Assembly: GCF_002234405.1 (NCBI RefSeq)
Contig: NZ_NMQT01000034.1
Coordinates: 18,435 to 82,434, forward strand
Length of the DNA stretch: 64,000 nt
Direction: 5' to 3'
DNA from: Amycolatopsis thailandensis
Lineage (GTDB): Bacteria; Actinomycetota; Actinomycetes; Mycobacteriales; Pseudonocardiaceae
Below the pieces are notes generated by a model. That model worked only from the letters and a program-made list of their open reading frames with translations, made no database searches and was not told the origin of the DNA. Below, in pieces: positions 1 to 7,526 of this stretch. Each line of letters opens with the position of its first letter. The stretch's first letter is position 1. The translations under genes were made by a program, and so were the position numbers.

Positions 1-1
1 C

Positions 2-142
2 GTCTGGGCGGAGCATCTGCGGCCGCCGTTCGGCGTCGTCGGACGGCTCGGCTGGCCGGTCGCGAAACCGGGGTTCGAACTGGGACTGCGGCTGAGCCTG
101 CAGAAATTCGTGAAGTACGCGGAGGGGTACCGGGTTGGCTGA
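2..142 (+). CDS. C-terminal fragment, possible SRPBCC-family protein
   Basis: An open frame enters from the left edge and stops at TGA 140-142, giving about 46 residues that start VWAEHLRPPF and end VKYAEGYRVG. The last eight bases overlap the TTG start of the glycosylase gene, so the two genes are probably translationally coupled. The tail (a conserved RPPFG, then a basic helix ending in YAEG) resembles C-termini of actinobacterial polyketide cyclase/SRPBCC proteins. That is only an impression from a fragment. No function can be assigned safely. Confidence 0.5.
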   Translation, partial: VWAEHLRPPFGVVGRLGWPVAKPGFELGLRLSLQKFVKYAEGYRVG

Positions 143-704
143 GGCGGGTCTGCTGGGGGCGGACGGGATCAAGCGGTGTTCGTGGGGCAACTCGGCCCCG
201 GACTACGTCGAGTACCACGACACCGAATGGGGAGTCCCGCTCCACGGCGACGAGGAACTGTACGAGCGCCTGTGCCTGGAGTCGTTCCAGTCCGGGCTTT
301 CGTGGATCACGATCCTGCGTAAGCGGGAGTCGTTCCGGAAGGCGTTCGCCGGCTTCCTGCCGGAGAAGGTCGCCGTCTTCACCGACGACGACGTTTCCCG
401 TCTCATGGAAGACGCGTCGATCGTGCGGAACCGGGCGAAGATCCTGGCGGCGATCAACAACGCGCGGGCGATCGCGGAACTCGACGGTTCGCTGGACGAG
501 CTGCTGTGGTCGTTCGCGCCGGCTCGGCAGAAACGGCCGCGCACGATGGGCGACGTCCCTGCCATCACGGACGAGTCGAAGGCGATGGCGAAGGAACTCA
601 AGAAGCGCGGATTCGTGTTCCTGGGGCCGACGACGTGTTACGCGCTGATGCAGGCGACGGGGATGGTCGACGACCACGTGAAGGACTGCTTCCGGGCCGC
701 TTAG
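135..704 (+). CDS. tag: DNA-3-methyladenine glycosylase I
   Basis: This 189-residue protein is a full-length Tag glycosylase that excises 3-methyladenine from alkylated DNA in base excision repair. The zinc site is complete, with family spacing: Cys15 and His28 near the N-terminus, His181 and Cys185 near the C-terminus. The likely catalytic Glu49 lies in LCLESFQSGLSW. The TTG start at 135 overlaps the upstream gene by 8 bases, and no better in-frame start precedes the essential CSWGN. The stop overlaps the stop of the convergent next gene by 4 bases (701-704). M. tuberculosis carries tagA just before a DUF3117 gene, as in this neighbourhood. Confidence 0.95.
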   Translation: MAEAGLLGADGIKRCSWGNSAPDYVEYHDTEWGVPLHGDEELYERLCLESFQSGLSWITILRKRESFRKAFAGFLPEKVAVFTDDDVSRLMEDASIVRNRAKILAAINNARAIAELDGSLDELLWSFAPARQKRPRTMGDVPAITDESKAMAKELKKRGFVFLGPTTCYALMQATGMVDDHVKDCFRAA

Positions 705-1174
705 TGCGCTCCGAGGTCTTGCGCCAGTCGTTCCAGGGATCGGTAGCTGCCGTCGAGCTCGATCACCCCACCGTTGTCCAAGGTGATCATGCACTTCGCG
801 ATGTAGGCGACGGGAATGAAGTTCAGCCAGTGCTCGACGCTCTTGTAGCGCACTTCGCGGACTCGGGCCCATGGGACGGCGTAGCGGACCTTGCGGCCGT
901 GGACCTCGGCGAAACCGCCGGTGAAGAGGTACACGCCGCCGTCGAGGCGCCTTCGCGTGGAGACACACCAGGTCAGGAACAGCGGCGGCCAGAGGAACAC
1001 CAGGATGCCCAGGGTCGTCGTCGGGTCGCTTTCCCGGATCCCCAGGACCAGCGCGCCCACGAGTGGGGCGAAGGCGACGAAGGTACCGATGACGCCTGGG
1101 CGGCGTCGGTAGCGGCGGACGAACTCGCCGAGGTCGTGCTCGGCGGCTTGCGTCCTGAGGTGGGGCGGGATCAC
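701..1174 (-). CDS. membrane protein with PH-like C-terminal half, unknown function
   Basis: 157 residues. Two hydrophobic segments at about residues 29-65 (GTFVAFAPLVGALVLG and TLGILVFLWPPLFLTWC) are followed by a soluble half with alternating strands (VYLFTGGFAEV, YAVPWARVREV, MITLDNGGVIELDG). That pattern resembles the PH-like folds of actinobacterial DUF6585-type proteins. No catalytic motif is seen. Its stop overlaps the stop of tag on the other strand by 4 bases. The gene reads in the same direction as the enoyl-CoA hydratase, but a strong hairpin at 1221-1267 separates them, so it probably has its own promoter. The family assignment is tentative. Confidence 0.65.
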   Translation of the reverse strand: MIPPHLRTQAAEHDLGEFVRRYRRRPGVIGTFVAFAPLVGALVLGIRESDPTTTLGILVFLWPPLFLTWCVSTRRRLDGGVYLFTGGFAEVHGRKVRYAVPWARVREVRYKSVEHWLNFIPVAYIAKCMITLDNGGVIELDGSYRSLERLAQDLGAH

Positions 1175-1220
1175 CGCGGGACGCTAACCGCGCCGGTCGG
1201 GTACCGGTCCCGAGAGCGCT

Positions 1221-1267
1221 ATGAAGGACGCTTTCATTGCAAAATTTGCTATGAAAGCGTCCTTCAT
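1221..1267. terminator. perfect 17-bp inverted repeat with AT-rich core
   Basis: Arms 1221-1237 and 1251-1267 (ATGAAGGACGCTTTCAT and its exact complement) flank TGCAAAATTTGCT, itself palindromic as GCAAA-A-TTTGC. It lies just after the stop of the leftward enoyl-CoA hydratase gene and before the start of the next leftward gene, so it is likely a terminator. The GCAAAATTTGC core recurs in the palindrome at 37715-37769 and nearly in the one at 55841-55895, so it belongs to a repeat family. Confidence 0.8.
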
Positions 1268-1286
1268 CTCACGCTGTGGGGGAGGG

Positions 1287-2081
1287 CTACTTGCCCTGGA
1301 AGGTTGGCTTGCGCTTGCCCACGAACGCCTCCACCGCTTCGGTGTGGTCGGCGGTCGCGCCCAGCGCGGACTGCGCGGCGTCCTCGGCGTCGAGCGCCTC
1401 TTCGAGCGACGACTCGGCGGCGACGGACAGGACGTTCTTGATCTTCGCGTACGCCACCGTCGGACCGGCCGCGAGCTTCGCGGCGACCTTCTGCGCACGG
1501 GCGGCCAGTTCCTCGTCCGGGACGACCTCGCCGACCAGTCCCAGCGTCAGTGCCTCGGCGGAGTCGACCGTGCGCGCCAGCAGCATCAGTTCGGCCGCGC
1601 GGCCGAGACCGATCAGCCGCTGCAGCGTCCACGACGCGCCCGAGTCCGGGCCGAGGCCGACGTTCGCGAACGCCATCAGGAAGTTCGCCGACGTCGCCGC
1701 GATCCGGAGGTCGCTCGCGTAGGCGAAGGCGGCGCCCGCGCCGGCCGCCGGACCGTTCACCGCGGCGATGACCGGCTTCGGCATCCCGACGATGGCCTTG
1801 ACGATCGGGTTGTAGTGCTCCTTGACCGTGTGTAGCGGAGCCGGGTCACCCGCTTGAAGCAGTCCGACGTGCTCCTTCAGATCCTGCCCGGCGCAGAACG
1901 CCTTGCCCGAACCGGTCAGGACGACCGCGCGGACACTGTCGTCGGCCGCGGCCTCGGTCAGGCCCGCCAGCAGCAGTTCCTTGAGTTCGACGGTCAGCGA
2001 GTTGTACGCCTGCGGCCGGTTCAGCGTGAAGGTGCGCACGCCATCGGCGTCGGCGGTCAGCAGAACGTCGGATGTGGTCAC
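1287..2081 (-). CDS. enoyl-CoA hydratase/isomerase family protein
   Basis: 264 residues with the whole crotonase fold. An oxyanion-hole segment reads AFCAGQDLKEH at about 61-71, and a second reads NGPAAGAGAAFAYASDL at about 109-125. FCAGQDL resembles PaaG-type isomerases (1,2-epoxyphenylacetyl-CoA isomerase) more than classical short-chain hydratases, where a Glu-Glu pair is expected. At the second catalytic position the sequence reads GLGPDSGASW, which also fits PaaG-like members. Substrate cannot be fixed. It stands alone, reading leftward, with a hairpin (1221-1267) beyond its stop. It probably acts in fatty-acid or aromatic-acid CoA-ester breakdown. Confidence 0.9.
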   Translation of the reverse strand: MTTSDVLLTADADGVRTFTLNRPQAYNSLTVELKELLLAGLTEAAADDSVRAVVLTGSGKAFCAGQDLKEHVGLLQAGDPAPLHTVKEHYNPIVKAIVGMPKPVIAAVNGPAAGAGAAFAYASDLRIAATSANFLMAFANVGLGPDSGASWTLQRLIGLGRAAELMLLARTVDSAEALTLGLVGEVVPDEELAARAQKVAAKLAAGPTVAYAKIKNVLSVAAESSLEEALDAEDAAQSALGATADHTEAVEAFVGKRKPTFQGK

Positions 2082-2276
2082 GGGATCTCCTAGTCGGCGA
2101 AACTGCGGTCAAGACTGAGTCTTTCAGCCTCGCGAGCCGCATACCAGCACCGATACGGCGGCAAAAGATCGGTCCGCGTTCGCGCTCGGCCGCTGATGAG
2201 GGACAATGGACAGTAGACCCGGCTGGCTTTGACGAGCGCGACCCGGGCGCGCCGGTTGAGACGGAGGGAGCACGCT

Positions 2277-2444
2277 ATGGCGGCCATGAAGCCCCGGACC
2301 GGAGATGGTCCCCTCGAAGTGACTAAGGAGGGGCGGGGCCTCGTGATGCGCGTACCACTCGAGGGTGGTGGGCGCCTCGTCGTCGAACTCTCCGCGGAAG
2401 AAGCGAAGGATCTCGGCGCGGCCTTGCAGGAGGTCACCGGCTGA
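2277..2444 (+). CDS. DUF3117 family small protein
   Basis: 55 residues starting MAAMKPRTGDGP and ending GAALQEVTG. This is the highly conserved actinobacterial DUF3117 protein (Rv1211 in M. tuberculosis, from memory), of unknown function. I chose ATG 2277 because GGAGGG lies at 2264-2269, a proper distance upstream; an internal ATG at 2286 is also possible. The neighbouring tag gene is conserved with it in mycobacteria, but the glgA/glgC genes that normally follow are absent here. A GC-rich hairpin ends the transcript at 2475-2502. Confidence 0.9.
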   Translation: MAAMKPRTGDGPLEVTKEGRGLVMRVPLEGGGRLVVELSAEEAKDLGAALQEVTG

Positions 2445-2474
2445 GCCGGACCGCACCAACGTTCAACCACCCGC

Positions 2475-2502
2475 ACCCCGGTCTCCCTTCGGAGGCCGGG
2501 GT
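2475..2502 (+). terminator. terminator hairpin after DUF3117 gene
   Basis: ACCCCGGTCTCC (2475-2486), loop CTTC, then GGAGGCCGGGGT (2491-2502): 12 pairs with one U-G wobble, 30 bases after the DUF3117 stop. There is no U-run, as is common for actinobacterial terminators. It also precedes pepA by about 30 bases, so some read-through into pepA is possible. Confidence 0.7.
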
Positions 2503-2534
2503 CGCGGTTCATCTGTGCCCGGAGGTCGCTCACT

Positions 2535-4010
2535 GTGCGTAACCCGCTACCCCCCGTTCCGGGGAAGCTGCTCGAACTCGAGGTCTCGGACGACCTGCGG
2601 CGCGGTACGCCGCTGGCCACGCTGATCGCGGCGCCCTCCGAAGAGGACGGTGACGCCGGACTCGCGGAGATCGGCGGCGTGCGGCCCTCCGGCAAGGCCG
2701 GTGACGTGCAGACCGTGCCGACCGGCGCCACCCGCTGGCTGGCAGGCGTCGGAGACGGCGAACCGCGGCAGTACCGCAAGGCCGGTGCCGCGCTGGTCCG
2801 CGCCGTTTCGGCGGCGCTGGAAGAAGACGTCAAAGCGGGCCGGAAGGCGTTCCGCGGCTTCGCCGTCGAGCTGCCCGAGGACGCGGGCGCCGAACACCTC
2901 GAAGAACTCGCGTTCGGACTGCTGCTCGGCGGCTACCGGTTCACGGTGACGGCCGAGGAGCCGAAGCCGAGCCTGCGGACCGTGCGGTTGCTCACACGTC
3001 ACGAACGCGCCGTGCCCGCGTACGACAAGGCACTGGAGCGGGTCCGCGAGCTCGCCGCGGCCGCCTCGTTCGCGCGCGACCTGGCGAACACGCCGTCGAA
3101 CGTCAAGACCCCCGCCTGGCTCGCCGACACGGCCGCGCGCGCGTCCGGCGGCATCCCGAACCTGAACGTGACGGTCCGGGACGAGAAGTGGCTGGCCGAA
3201 CAGGGCTTCGGCGGCGTCCTCGCCGTCGGTGGCGGCTCGGCCGCGCCGCCGCGGCTGATCGAGCTGGAGTACCGGCCGCGCGGGGCGGCGACGCATCTGC
3301 TGCTGGTCGGCAAGGGCATCACCTTCGACACCGGCGGGCTTTCGATCAAACCCGCCGACGGCATGCACCTCATGCGCACCGACATGGCCGGCGGCGCGGC
3401 GATCATCGCCGCCGTCCGCGCGATCGCCGCGCTGCGCCTGCCGGTCAAGGTGACCGGGCTGGTGCCCGCCGCCGAGAACCACGTGTCCGGTTCGTCGTAC
3501 CGGCCCGGGGACATCGTCCGGCACTACGGCGGCAAGACGACCGAGGTGGGCAACACCGACGCCGAAGGCCGCATGGTCCTGGCCGACGCGCTCGCCTACG
3601 GCATCAAGAAGCACAAGCCGGACGCCGTGATCGACGCGGCGACGCTGACCGGCGCCATGAAGGTGTCGCTCGGCGTCCGGACCGGCGGCGTGTTCGCCAC
3701 CGACGACGTGCTCGCGGAGCGGGTCACGAAGGCGGGCGAGCGGGTCGGCGAGGCGTGGTGGCGGATGCCGCTGCTGGAGGACCTGGCCGAGACCGTGCAG
3801 GGTTCGCTCGGCGACATCCGGCAGGCGCCGGGCGGTCCCGGCGGGATCGTCGCGGCACTGTTCCTGCGGGAGTTCGTCGGCGACGTGCCGTGGGCGCATC
3901 TCGACATCGCAGGCCCGGCACGAGCCGACAAGACCTACGCCGACGTCGTGCCGGGAGCCACCGGTTTCGCCGCGCGGACGCTGGTCGAGCTGGTCGCTTC
4001 CTACGTCTGA
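2535..4010 (+). CDS. pepA: leucyl aminopeptidase (M17 family)
   Basis: 491 residues, the usual length for cytosolic di-metal M17 aminopeptidases that release N-terminal amino acids. The N-terminal macro-like domain (about 1-170) is variable. The catalytic domain shows GKGITFDTGG (about 258-267; Lys and Asp ligands), RTDMAGG, and the diagnostic NTDAEGR (about 339-345) supplying metal-binding Asp/Glu and the active-site Arg. The GTG start at 2535 sits right after GTCGCTCACT, with a weak ribosome site. A composite hairpin (4025-4061) follows and overlaps the end of the convergent PAP2 gene. Confidence 0.95.
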   Translation: MRNPLPPVPGKLLELEVSDDLRRGTPLATLIAAPSEEDGDAGLAEIGGVRPSGKAGDVQTVPTGATRWLAGVGDGEPRQYRKAGAALVRAVSAALEEDVKAGRKAFRGFAVELPEDAGAEHLEELAFGLLLGGYRFTVTAEEPKPSLRTVRLLTRHERAVPAYDKALERVRELAAAASFARDLANTPSNVKTPAWLADTAARASGGIPNLNVTVRDEKWLAEQGFGGVLAVGGGSAAPPRLIELEYRPRGAATHLLLVGKGITFDTGGLSIKPADGMHLMRTDMAGGAAIIAAVRAIAALRLPVKVTGLVPAAENHVSGSSYRPGDIVRHYGGKTTEVGNTDAEGRMVLADALAYGIKKHKPDAVIDAATLTGAMKVSLGVRTGGVFATDDVLAERVTKAGERVGEAWWRMPLLEDLAETVQGSLGDIRQAPGGPGGIVAALFLREFVGDVPWAHLDIAGPARADKTYADVVPGATGFAARTLVELVASYV

Positions 4011-4018
4011 CCTGCGGT

Positions 4019-4630
4019 TTACCTGCGCGGCGGTAGCAAGGGACCTTTGCTGTCGCCGCGCGGGCGCACCCTCGGCATGGGCTGGGTCGGCGCGTCGCCG
4101 GCATGCGCGGTGAGGCGGCGGGCGATCCTGGTCACGGGGCCGCTCAGATAGCGGAACACGAGCCACGCCGTCACGGAGCCGAGGACGAGCCCGGCGAGCA
4201 CGTCGTGCGGGTAATGAGCGCCGACGAACACCCGCGAGAAGCCCATCAGCAGGGCGCCCGGGAGTACCCACGGCGCGAGCCGTCTCCAGGCGAGCGCGAG
4301 TCCGACGGCGGCCGCCGCGGCGACCGTGGAGTGGTTGCTCGGGAAGGACCAGTCGCCGACCGCCGGGCAGTCGACGAGGGTGACGAGGCCCCGGCACGGC
4401 CGGTCCTCGCGGATCACGCTCTTCGCCCCTTCGCTGATCACGTACGCGATCGCCGCGGCGGCAGGTACCAGCAGCGACACCGCGAGCCTGGTCGGCGAGG
4501 TGCGGGCCCGCCAGGCGACCCAGACCATCAGGGCGGCGAAGATCAGCATGCCCGCGTCGGTGAACAGGACGCCTGAGGCCTGAAGCCAGCTGGGGCTCTC
4601 GCCCGCCATCTCCACGATGTCGTCGTACAT
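4019..4630 (-). CDS. PAP2-family membrane phosphatase
   Basis: 203 residues with about five membrane helices and the complete PAP2 triad of motifs: K70 with RP at 76-77, PSNHS at 97-101 (proton-donor His100), and SR 132-133 with HYPHD 139-143 (nucleophile His). Likely substrates are lipid phosphates such as undecaprenyl or phosphatidyl phosphates at the outer membrane face; the exact one is unknown. The last residues, GDSKGPLLPPRR, are encoded by the dispersed hairpin repeat at 4025-4061, so the C-terminus is repeat-derived. It converges with pepA, the stops lying 8 bases apart. Confidence 0.9.
   Translation of the reverse strand: MYDDIVEMAGESPSWLQASGVLFTDAGMLIFAALMVWVAWRARTSPTRLAVSLLVPAAAAIAYVISEGAKSVIREDRPCRGLVTLVDCPAVGDWSFPSNHSTVAAAAAVGLALAWRRLAPWVLPGALLMGFSRVFVGAHYPHDVLAGLVLGSVTAWLVFRYLSGPVTRIARRLTAHAGDAPTQPMPRVRPRGDSKGPLLPPRR
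4025..4061. terminator. bidirectional hairpin carrying the AGCAAGGGACCTTTGCT word
   Basis: The word AGCAAGGGACCTTTGCT lies at 4035-4051 and is extended by GCGCGGCG (4025-4032) pairing with CGCCGCGC (4054-4061). It is 15 bases beyond the pepA stop and inside the last codons of the PAP2 gene on the other strand. In the pepA transcript the stem has a G-U wobble; in the PAP2 transcript the same position is an A-C mismatch. It is likely a two-way terminator between convergent genes and is one of a dispersed family. Confidence 0.75.
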
Positions 4631-4700
4631 TCACCCTAAGTTAGCGAAACCGACAGTCGCGCCGCCTTGCACCATCGTCAGGGATCGCCCTTGACGATCG

Positions 4701-5585
4701 TCACGTCCGCTGCGCGCGGACCCGCTCCCGGAACCGCATGACGGCGGGAGGCAGGACGACGTCCTTGCGCCACGCCAGCCCGATGGTCCGTCCCACCGGC
4801 GGCACCAGCGGGACTTCGGCGACGCCCGCCGGGCTGCCGGGTTCGAACCGGGGGAGCAGCGCCACCCCGAGCCCGGCCGCGACCAGCCCGCGGACCGTGT
4901 CGGACTCCTGGCCTTCGAAGGCGATCTTCGGCTGGAAGCCGGCCGCGGCGCACAGCTCGTCGGTGATGGTGCGGAGGCCGTAGCCGGTTTCGAGCAGGAC
5001 GAATTCCTCGTCCTTGAGGTCTTCGATGGCGGCGCATTCCCGGTCGGCGAGGCGGTGCGACGTCGGAACGGAGAGGAAGATCTCCTGCTCGGAGAGCACG
5101 GCCGTGTCGAGCAGCGGATCGTCGACGGGGGCGGGGGCGAGCAGTGCGAGGTCGAGCTCGCCGCTGGTCAGCCTGTCGACCATGTCCTGTCGTGAGCCCT
5201 GGACCAGCGTGAAGCGGACTCCCGGATGGTCCGCGCGGTAACCGCGGAGCAGGGTGGGGACCAGCGACCGGCCGAGCAGGTGCAGGAAGCCGAGGACGAT
5301 GTGCCCGGATTCCGGATCGACCTCTTCGCGGGCCTGGCGGACTCCGGCGTCGACGTCGGCGAGGGCGCGTTCGGCGGCGTCGGCCAGCAGCTCGGCGGCC
5401 CGGGTGAGCCGGATGCCGCGGCCGTCGGGGACCGTCAGCGGGGCGCCGAGGGCCTCGCCGAGCGCCGAGATCCGGCGGCTTACCGTGGGCTGCGGGACGC
5501 CGAGCAGTTCGGCCGCGCGTGTGACGTTCGTCGTGCGGCGCAGTGCGGTGAGCAGCGCGAGCTGGGGGGCTAGCTGGGCGGTCAT
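4701..5585 (-). CDS. LysR-family transcriptional regulator
   Basis: 294 residues from ATG 5585 (a GTG at 5600 would add five). The N-terminal winged helix-turn-helix is clear at about 5-60 (VTRAAELLGVPQPTVSRRISALGEALG), followed by a periplasmic-binding-like effector domain (about 85-290; HIVLGFLHLLGRSLVPTLL, LLPRFEPGSPAGVAEVPL). It is divergent from an MFS transporter at 5664, with only 78 bases between starts. This is the classic LysR-regulator/target layout, so it probably controls that transporter and itself. The shared gap holds an AT-rich stretch with repeated CGTAT/TATCG words that could be its operator. The ligand is unknown. Confidence 0.9.
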   Translation of the reverse strand: MTAQLAPQLALLTALRRTTNVTRAAELLGVPQPTVSRRISALGEALGAPLTVPDGRGIRLTRAAELLADAAERALADVDAGVRQAREEVDPESGHIVLGFLHLLGRSLVPTLLRGYRADHPGVRFTLVQGSRQDMVDRLTSGELDLALLAPAPVDDPLLDTAVLSEQEIFLSVPTSHRLADRECAAIEDLKDEEFVLLETGYGLRTITDELCAAAGFQPKIAFEGQESDTVRGLVAAGLGVALLPRFEPGSPAGVAEVPLVPPVGRTIGLAWRKDVVLPPAVMRFRERVRAQRT

Positions 5586-5663
5586 CCTTTCATTCAGCAC
5601 GGTATCGATTGTGTCAGATGATCGTATTAGACGTATCGTTTAGCCAGGCTTAGCTTCAGGATC

Positions 5664-6941
5664 GTGTCTGCCACCGGAACCACCCGCCGGGTGACGATCG
5701 CCGTCGCCGCGGCCGGGATCTCCTCGTTCGCCCTGCTCTACGCGCCGCAGCCGGTGCTGCCGCAGCTGGCTGGGCAGTACCACCTCGATCCCGGTGGCGC
5801 TTCGCTGGCGGTGAGCGTCGCGACCGGCGCGCTCGCGATCGCCGTGTTGCCGATCGCGGCGCTTTCGGAGGTCGTGGGCCGGCGTCCCGTGATCGTCGCT
5901 TCGGTGGTCGCGTCGGTCGTGTTCGGTTTCCTGCTGCCGCTGGCGCCCAGCTATCCGGCGCTGTTGGTGCTGCGGGCGCTGCAAGGGGTCGCCATCGCGG
6001 GGTTCCCCGGAGTGGCCGCGGCCTACCTCGCGGAACGGCTCGGCAAGGCCGGGCTCGCGGCGGCGGTGGGCGCGATGATCGCCGGGAACACCGTCGGCGG
6101 CATGATCGGGCGGCTCGCGGCCGGGTTCACCGCCGGTCCGTTCGGGTACCACGGCGCGCTGCTCGTGGTCGCGGCGATCGGCCTGGTGTGCGCGGTGGTC
6201 ACGGTGCTGGCCCTGCCGCCGGGGAAGCAAGGGACCTTTGCTGTCACTTCCGCGGATCGGCCCAGGTCAGAGCGGCTTCGCGAGCAAGGACGGGCGGTGC
6301 TGGCGGGCCTCGGCGCCGCGGTCCGGAAGCCGGTCCTGCTGGTCCAGTACTCGGTCGCGCTGCTGGCGATGGGTTCGTTCGTCGCGCTGTACAACGCCGC
6401 CGGCTTCCGCCTGACCGGGGAGCCGCTGAACCTCTCGCCCGCGATCGCGTCGCTCGTCTTCCTCGCCTACGCGATGGGCTCGGTCTCGTCCGCGACCGCG
6501 GGCAAGCTCGTCGGCCGGTTCGGCCGTCGCGGGTCGCTCGTCGGCGCCTTGCTGCTCACGATCGCCGGCGCCGCGCTTACACTCTCCGACTCGCTGCCCC
6601 TGGTCGTCGCCGGTTTCGTGGTGCTGACCGGCGGGTTCTTCGCCGCGCACGCCGTCGCCAACGGCTGGGCCGCCGCGGAGGCGCCCGAGAACGCCCGAGG
6701 CCAGGTGGGCGGCCTCTACACGCTTTCGTACTACCTCGGCAGCAGCATCGGTGGCGCCGTCGGCGCGACCGTCTACGGGCACTCCGGCTGGACCTGGCTG
6801 ATCGTGCTCACCGCCGGCTGGCTGGCCCTCGCCGCGGCGGCCGTGGTCGCGGTGGTCCCCAAGTCCGTGAAGGCCTCCTTCCCTACCTTCAGGGTCAGGG
6901 GCTCGGCGAAGTTGCCTCTTCGCTGGTCAGGGAGGTTGTGA
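5664..6941 (+). CDS. MFS transporter, YnfM-like
   Basis: 425 residues, twelve predicted membrane helices. The N-terminal half has GRRPVIVASVVAS and RALQGVAIAGFPGVAAAYLAE; the second half has GRFGRRGSLVGALLL and LYTLSYYLGSSIGGAVGA. This resembles YnfM-type drug/metabolite exporters, usually paired with a divergent LysR regulator as here. Two oddities stand out. The central cytoplasmic loop (PGKQGTFAVTSAD) is encoded by an in-frame copy of the dispersed hairpin word at 6226-6242. The C-terminal tail (SVKASFPTFRVRGS) is encoded by a CGTGAAGGCCTCCTT-family repeat at 6864-6900. The stop codon lies inside a perfect 23-bp inverted repeat (6935-6987). Substrate unknown. Confidence 0.88.
   Translation: MSATGTTRRVTIAVAAAGISSFALLYAPQPVLPQLAGQYHLDPGGASLAVSVATGALAIAVLPIAALSEVVGRRPVIVASVVASVVFGFLLPLAPSYPALLVLRALQGVAIAGFPGVAAAYLAERLGKAGLAAAVGAMIAGNTVGGMIGRLAAGFTAGPFGYHGALLVVAAIGLVCAVVTVLALPPGKQGTFAVTSADRPRSERLREQGRAVLAGLGAAVRKPVLLVQYSVALLAMGSFVALYNAAGFRLTGEPLNLSPAIASLVFLAYAMGSVSSATAGKLVGRFGRRGSLVGALLLTIAGAALTLSDSLPLVVAGFVVLTGGFFAAHAVANGWAAAEAPENARGQVGGLYTLSYYLGSSIGGAVGATVYGHSGWTWLIVLTAGWLALAAAAVVAVVPKSVKASFPTFRVRGSAKLPLRWSGRL
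6226..6242 (+). repeat. hairpin word AGCAAGGGACCTTTGCT inside a coding region
   Basis: An exact copy of the 17-base word otherwise found between genes sits in frame within the MFS gene, encoding KQGTFA in the loop between helices 6 and 7. The flanks GGA/GTCACTTCC give only weak stem extension. The loop is the most insertion-tolerant part of an MFS protein, so a past insertion that kept the frame is plausible. Confidence 0.8.
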
Positions 6942-6987
6942 AAGCCACTTTCGCAACGTTGAAGGTTGCGAAAGTGGCTTTCACAAC
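6935..6987 (+). terminator. perfect 23-bp inverted repeat covering the MFS stop codon
   Basis: Arms 6935-6957 and 6965-6987 are exact complements around the loop GTTGAAG. The left arm contains the TGA stop (6939-6941) of the MFS gene. The stem is long and GC-rich enough to act as an intrinsic terminator without a U-tract. Confidence 0.8.
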
Positions 6988-7175
6988 ACTGCGCACTGGG
7001 CCCACTGAACGCCCCCCCCCGGCCGCCGGACCGCGCGATCCCGACACCTCCCTCGCCAGGTCGGTCCGGGTGGTCGTGAGTGGCGTTTCGGGTTAGAACC
7101 GGGCCGGTATTTACCTACCCACGCCTGAACTGGGCGAGAGTGGTGGTTCAGCGGCTGCCAGGGCGCGACGATGTA

Positions 7176-7204
7176 GGAATTGGGACGTTGAACGTCCCAA
7201 TTCC
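7176..7204. repeat. perfect palindrome with GGGACGTTGAACGTCCC core
   Basis: GGAATTGGGACGTT (7176-7189), one base, then its exact complement (7191-7204). The 17-base core recurs at 7334-7352 inside another palindrome with different outer arms, showing that cores and arms are shuffled independently. Confidence 0.7.
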
Positions 7205-7323
7205 TTCACCGTGGGGTCGCCCCGGCGACCACGCCATCATCCAGCACCACGACGAAACAGGGCCCCACCGACGACAGACCCAGGACGTGCACGGCCCCGA
7301 CTCCCTCACCAACCAGACCGAGC

Positions 7324-7362
7324 GTGGAAGATCCGGGACGTTGAACGTCCCGGATCCTCCAC
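7324..7362. repeat. second palindrome with GGGACGTTGAACGTCCC core
   Basis: 19-base arms 7324-7342 and 7344-7362 with a single mismatch around one central G. It shares the central 17 bases with 7176-7204 but not the outer arms. Confidence 0.7.
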
Positions 7363-7509
7363 ACTCGCCGGTCACACCAATCGGTAGCCAAATACGAGTC
7401 CGCCAGAACCCGAAACGCCACTCACGACCCGCTTACGCGACCCTTGCCGGGGCCCTGACCCTCAAAGTAGGGAAGGAGGCTTCGCGGAGCGCCTCTGAGC
7501 CCCGGCGAT

Positions 7510-7526
7510 AGCAAAGGTCCCTTGCT
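7510..7526 (-). terminator. hairpin word overlapping the O-methyltransferase stop
   Basis: AGCAAAGGTCCCTTGCT on the plus strand, i.e. AGCAAGGGACCTTTGCT in the sense of the leftward O-methyltransferase gene, whose TAG stop (7525-7527) lies in its edge. In that transcript the stem has a G-U wobble rather than a mismatch, matching a terminator role for this gene. Confidence 0.65.

Larger units (their letters stand above)
7072..7429. mobile_element. MITE-like 358-bp element with 23-bp terminal inverted repeats
   Basis: The 23-mer at 7072-7094 (starting GGTCGTGAGTGGCG, ending GGGTT) is repeated as an exact inverse at 7407-7429. The interior contains two hairpins with the same core GGGACGTTGAACGTCCC and no transposase frame. 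I see no target-site duplication at the ends. Related CGTGAGTGG...GGTTAGAACC sequences occur at 17469-17494 and 17653-17694. A non-autonomous element is one reading; a composite terminator block is another. Confidence 0.45.
6864..7488. repeat. bracket of inverted CGTGAAGGCCTCCTT-family repeats around a non-coding block
   Basis: The left copy 6864-6900 (TCCGTGAAGGCCTCCTT, CCTACCTT, AGGGTCAGGG) lies within the last codons of the MFS gene. An inverted copy, about 34 of 37 positions alike with one base deleted, lies at 7453-7488. The roughly 580-base gap 6942-7524 between MFS and the O-methyltransferase holds no credible gene. It is filled by nested inverted repeats at 6935-6987, 7072-7429, 7176-7204 and 7324-7362, and by the 17-base word at 7510. 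Confidence 0.7.

Noticed and set aside
2547..4634. Long leftward open frame across pepA
   Set aside because: It is the GC-rich antisense of pepA plus the PAP2 gene and contains only Arg/Gly/Ala-rich low-complexity sequence.
7148..7375. Leftward frame in the gap with GTFNVP repeats as a small gene
   Set aside because: The repeated peptide simply comes from the two palindromes with the GGGACGTTGAACGTCCC core. No ribosome site and no conserved domain.
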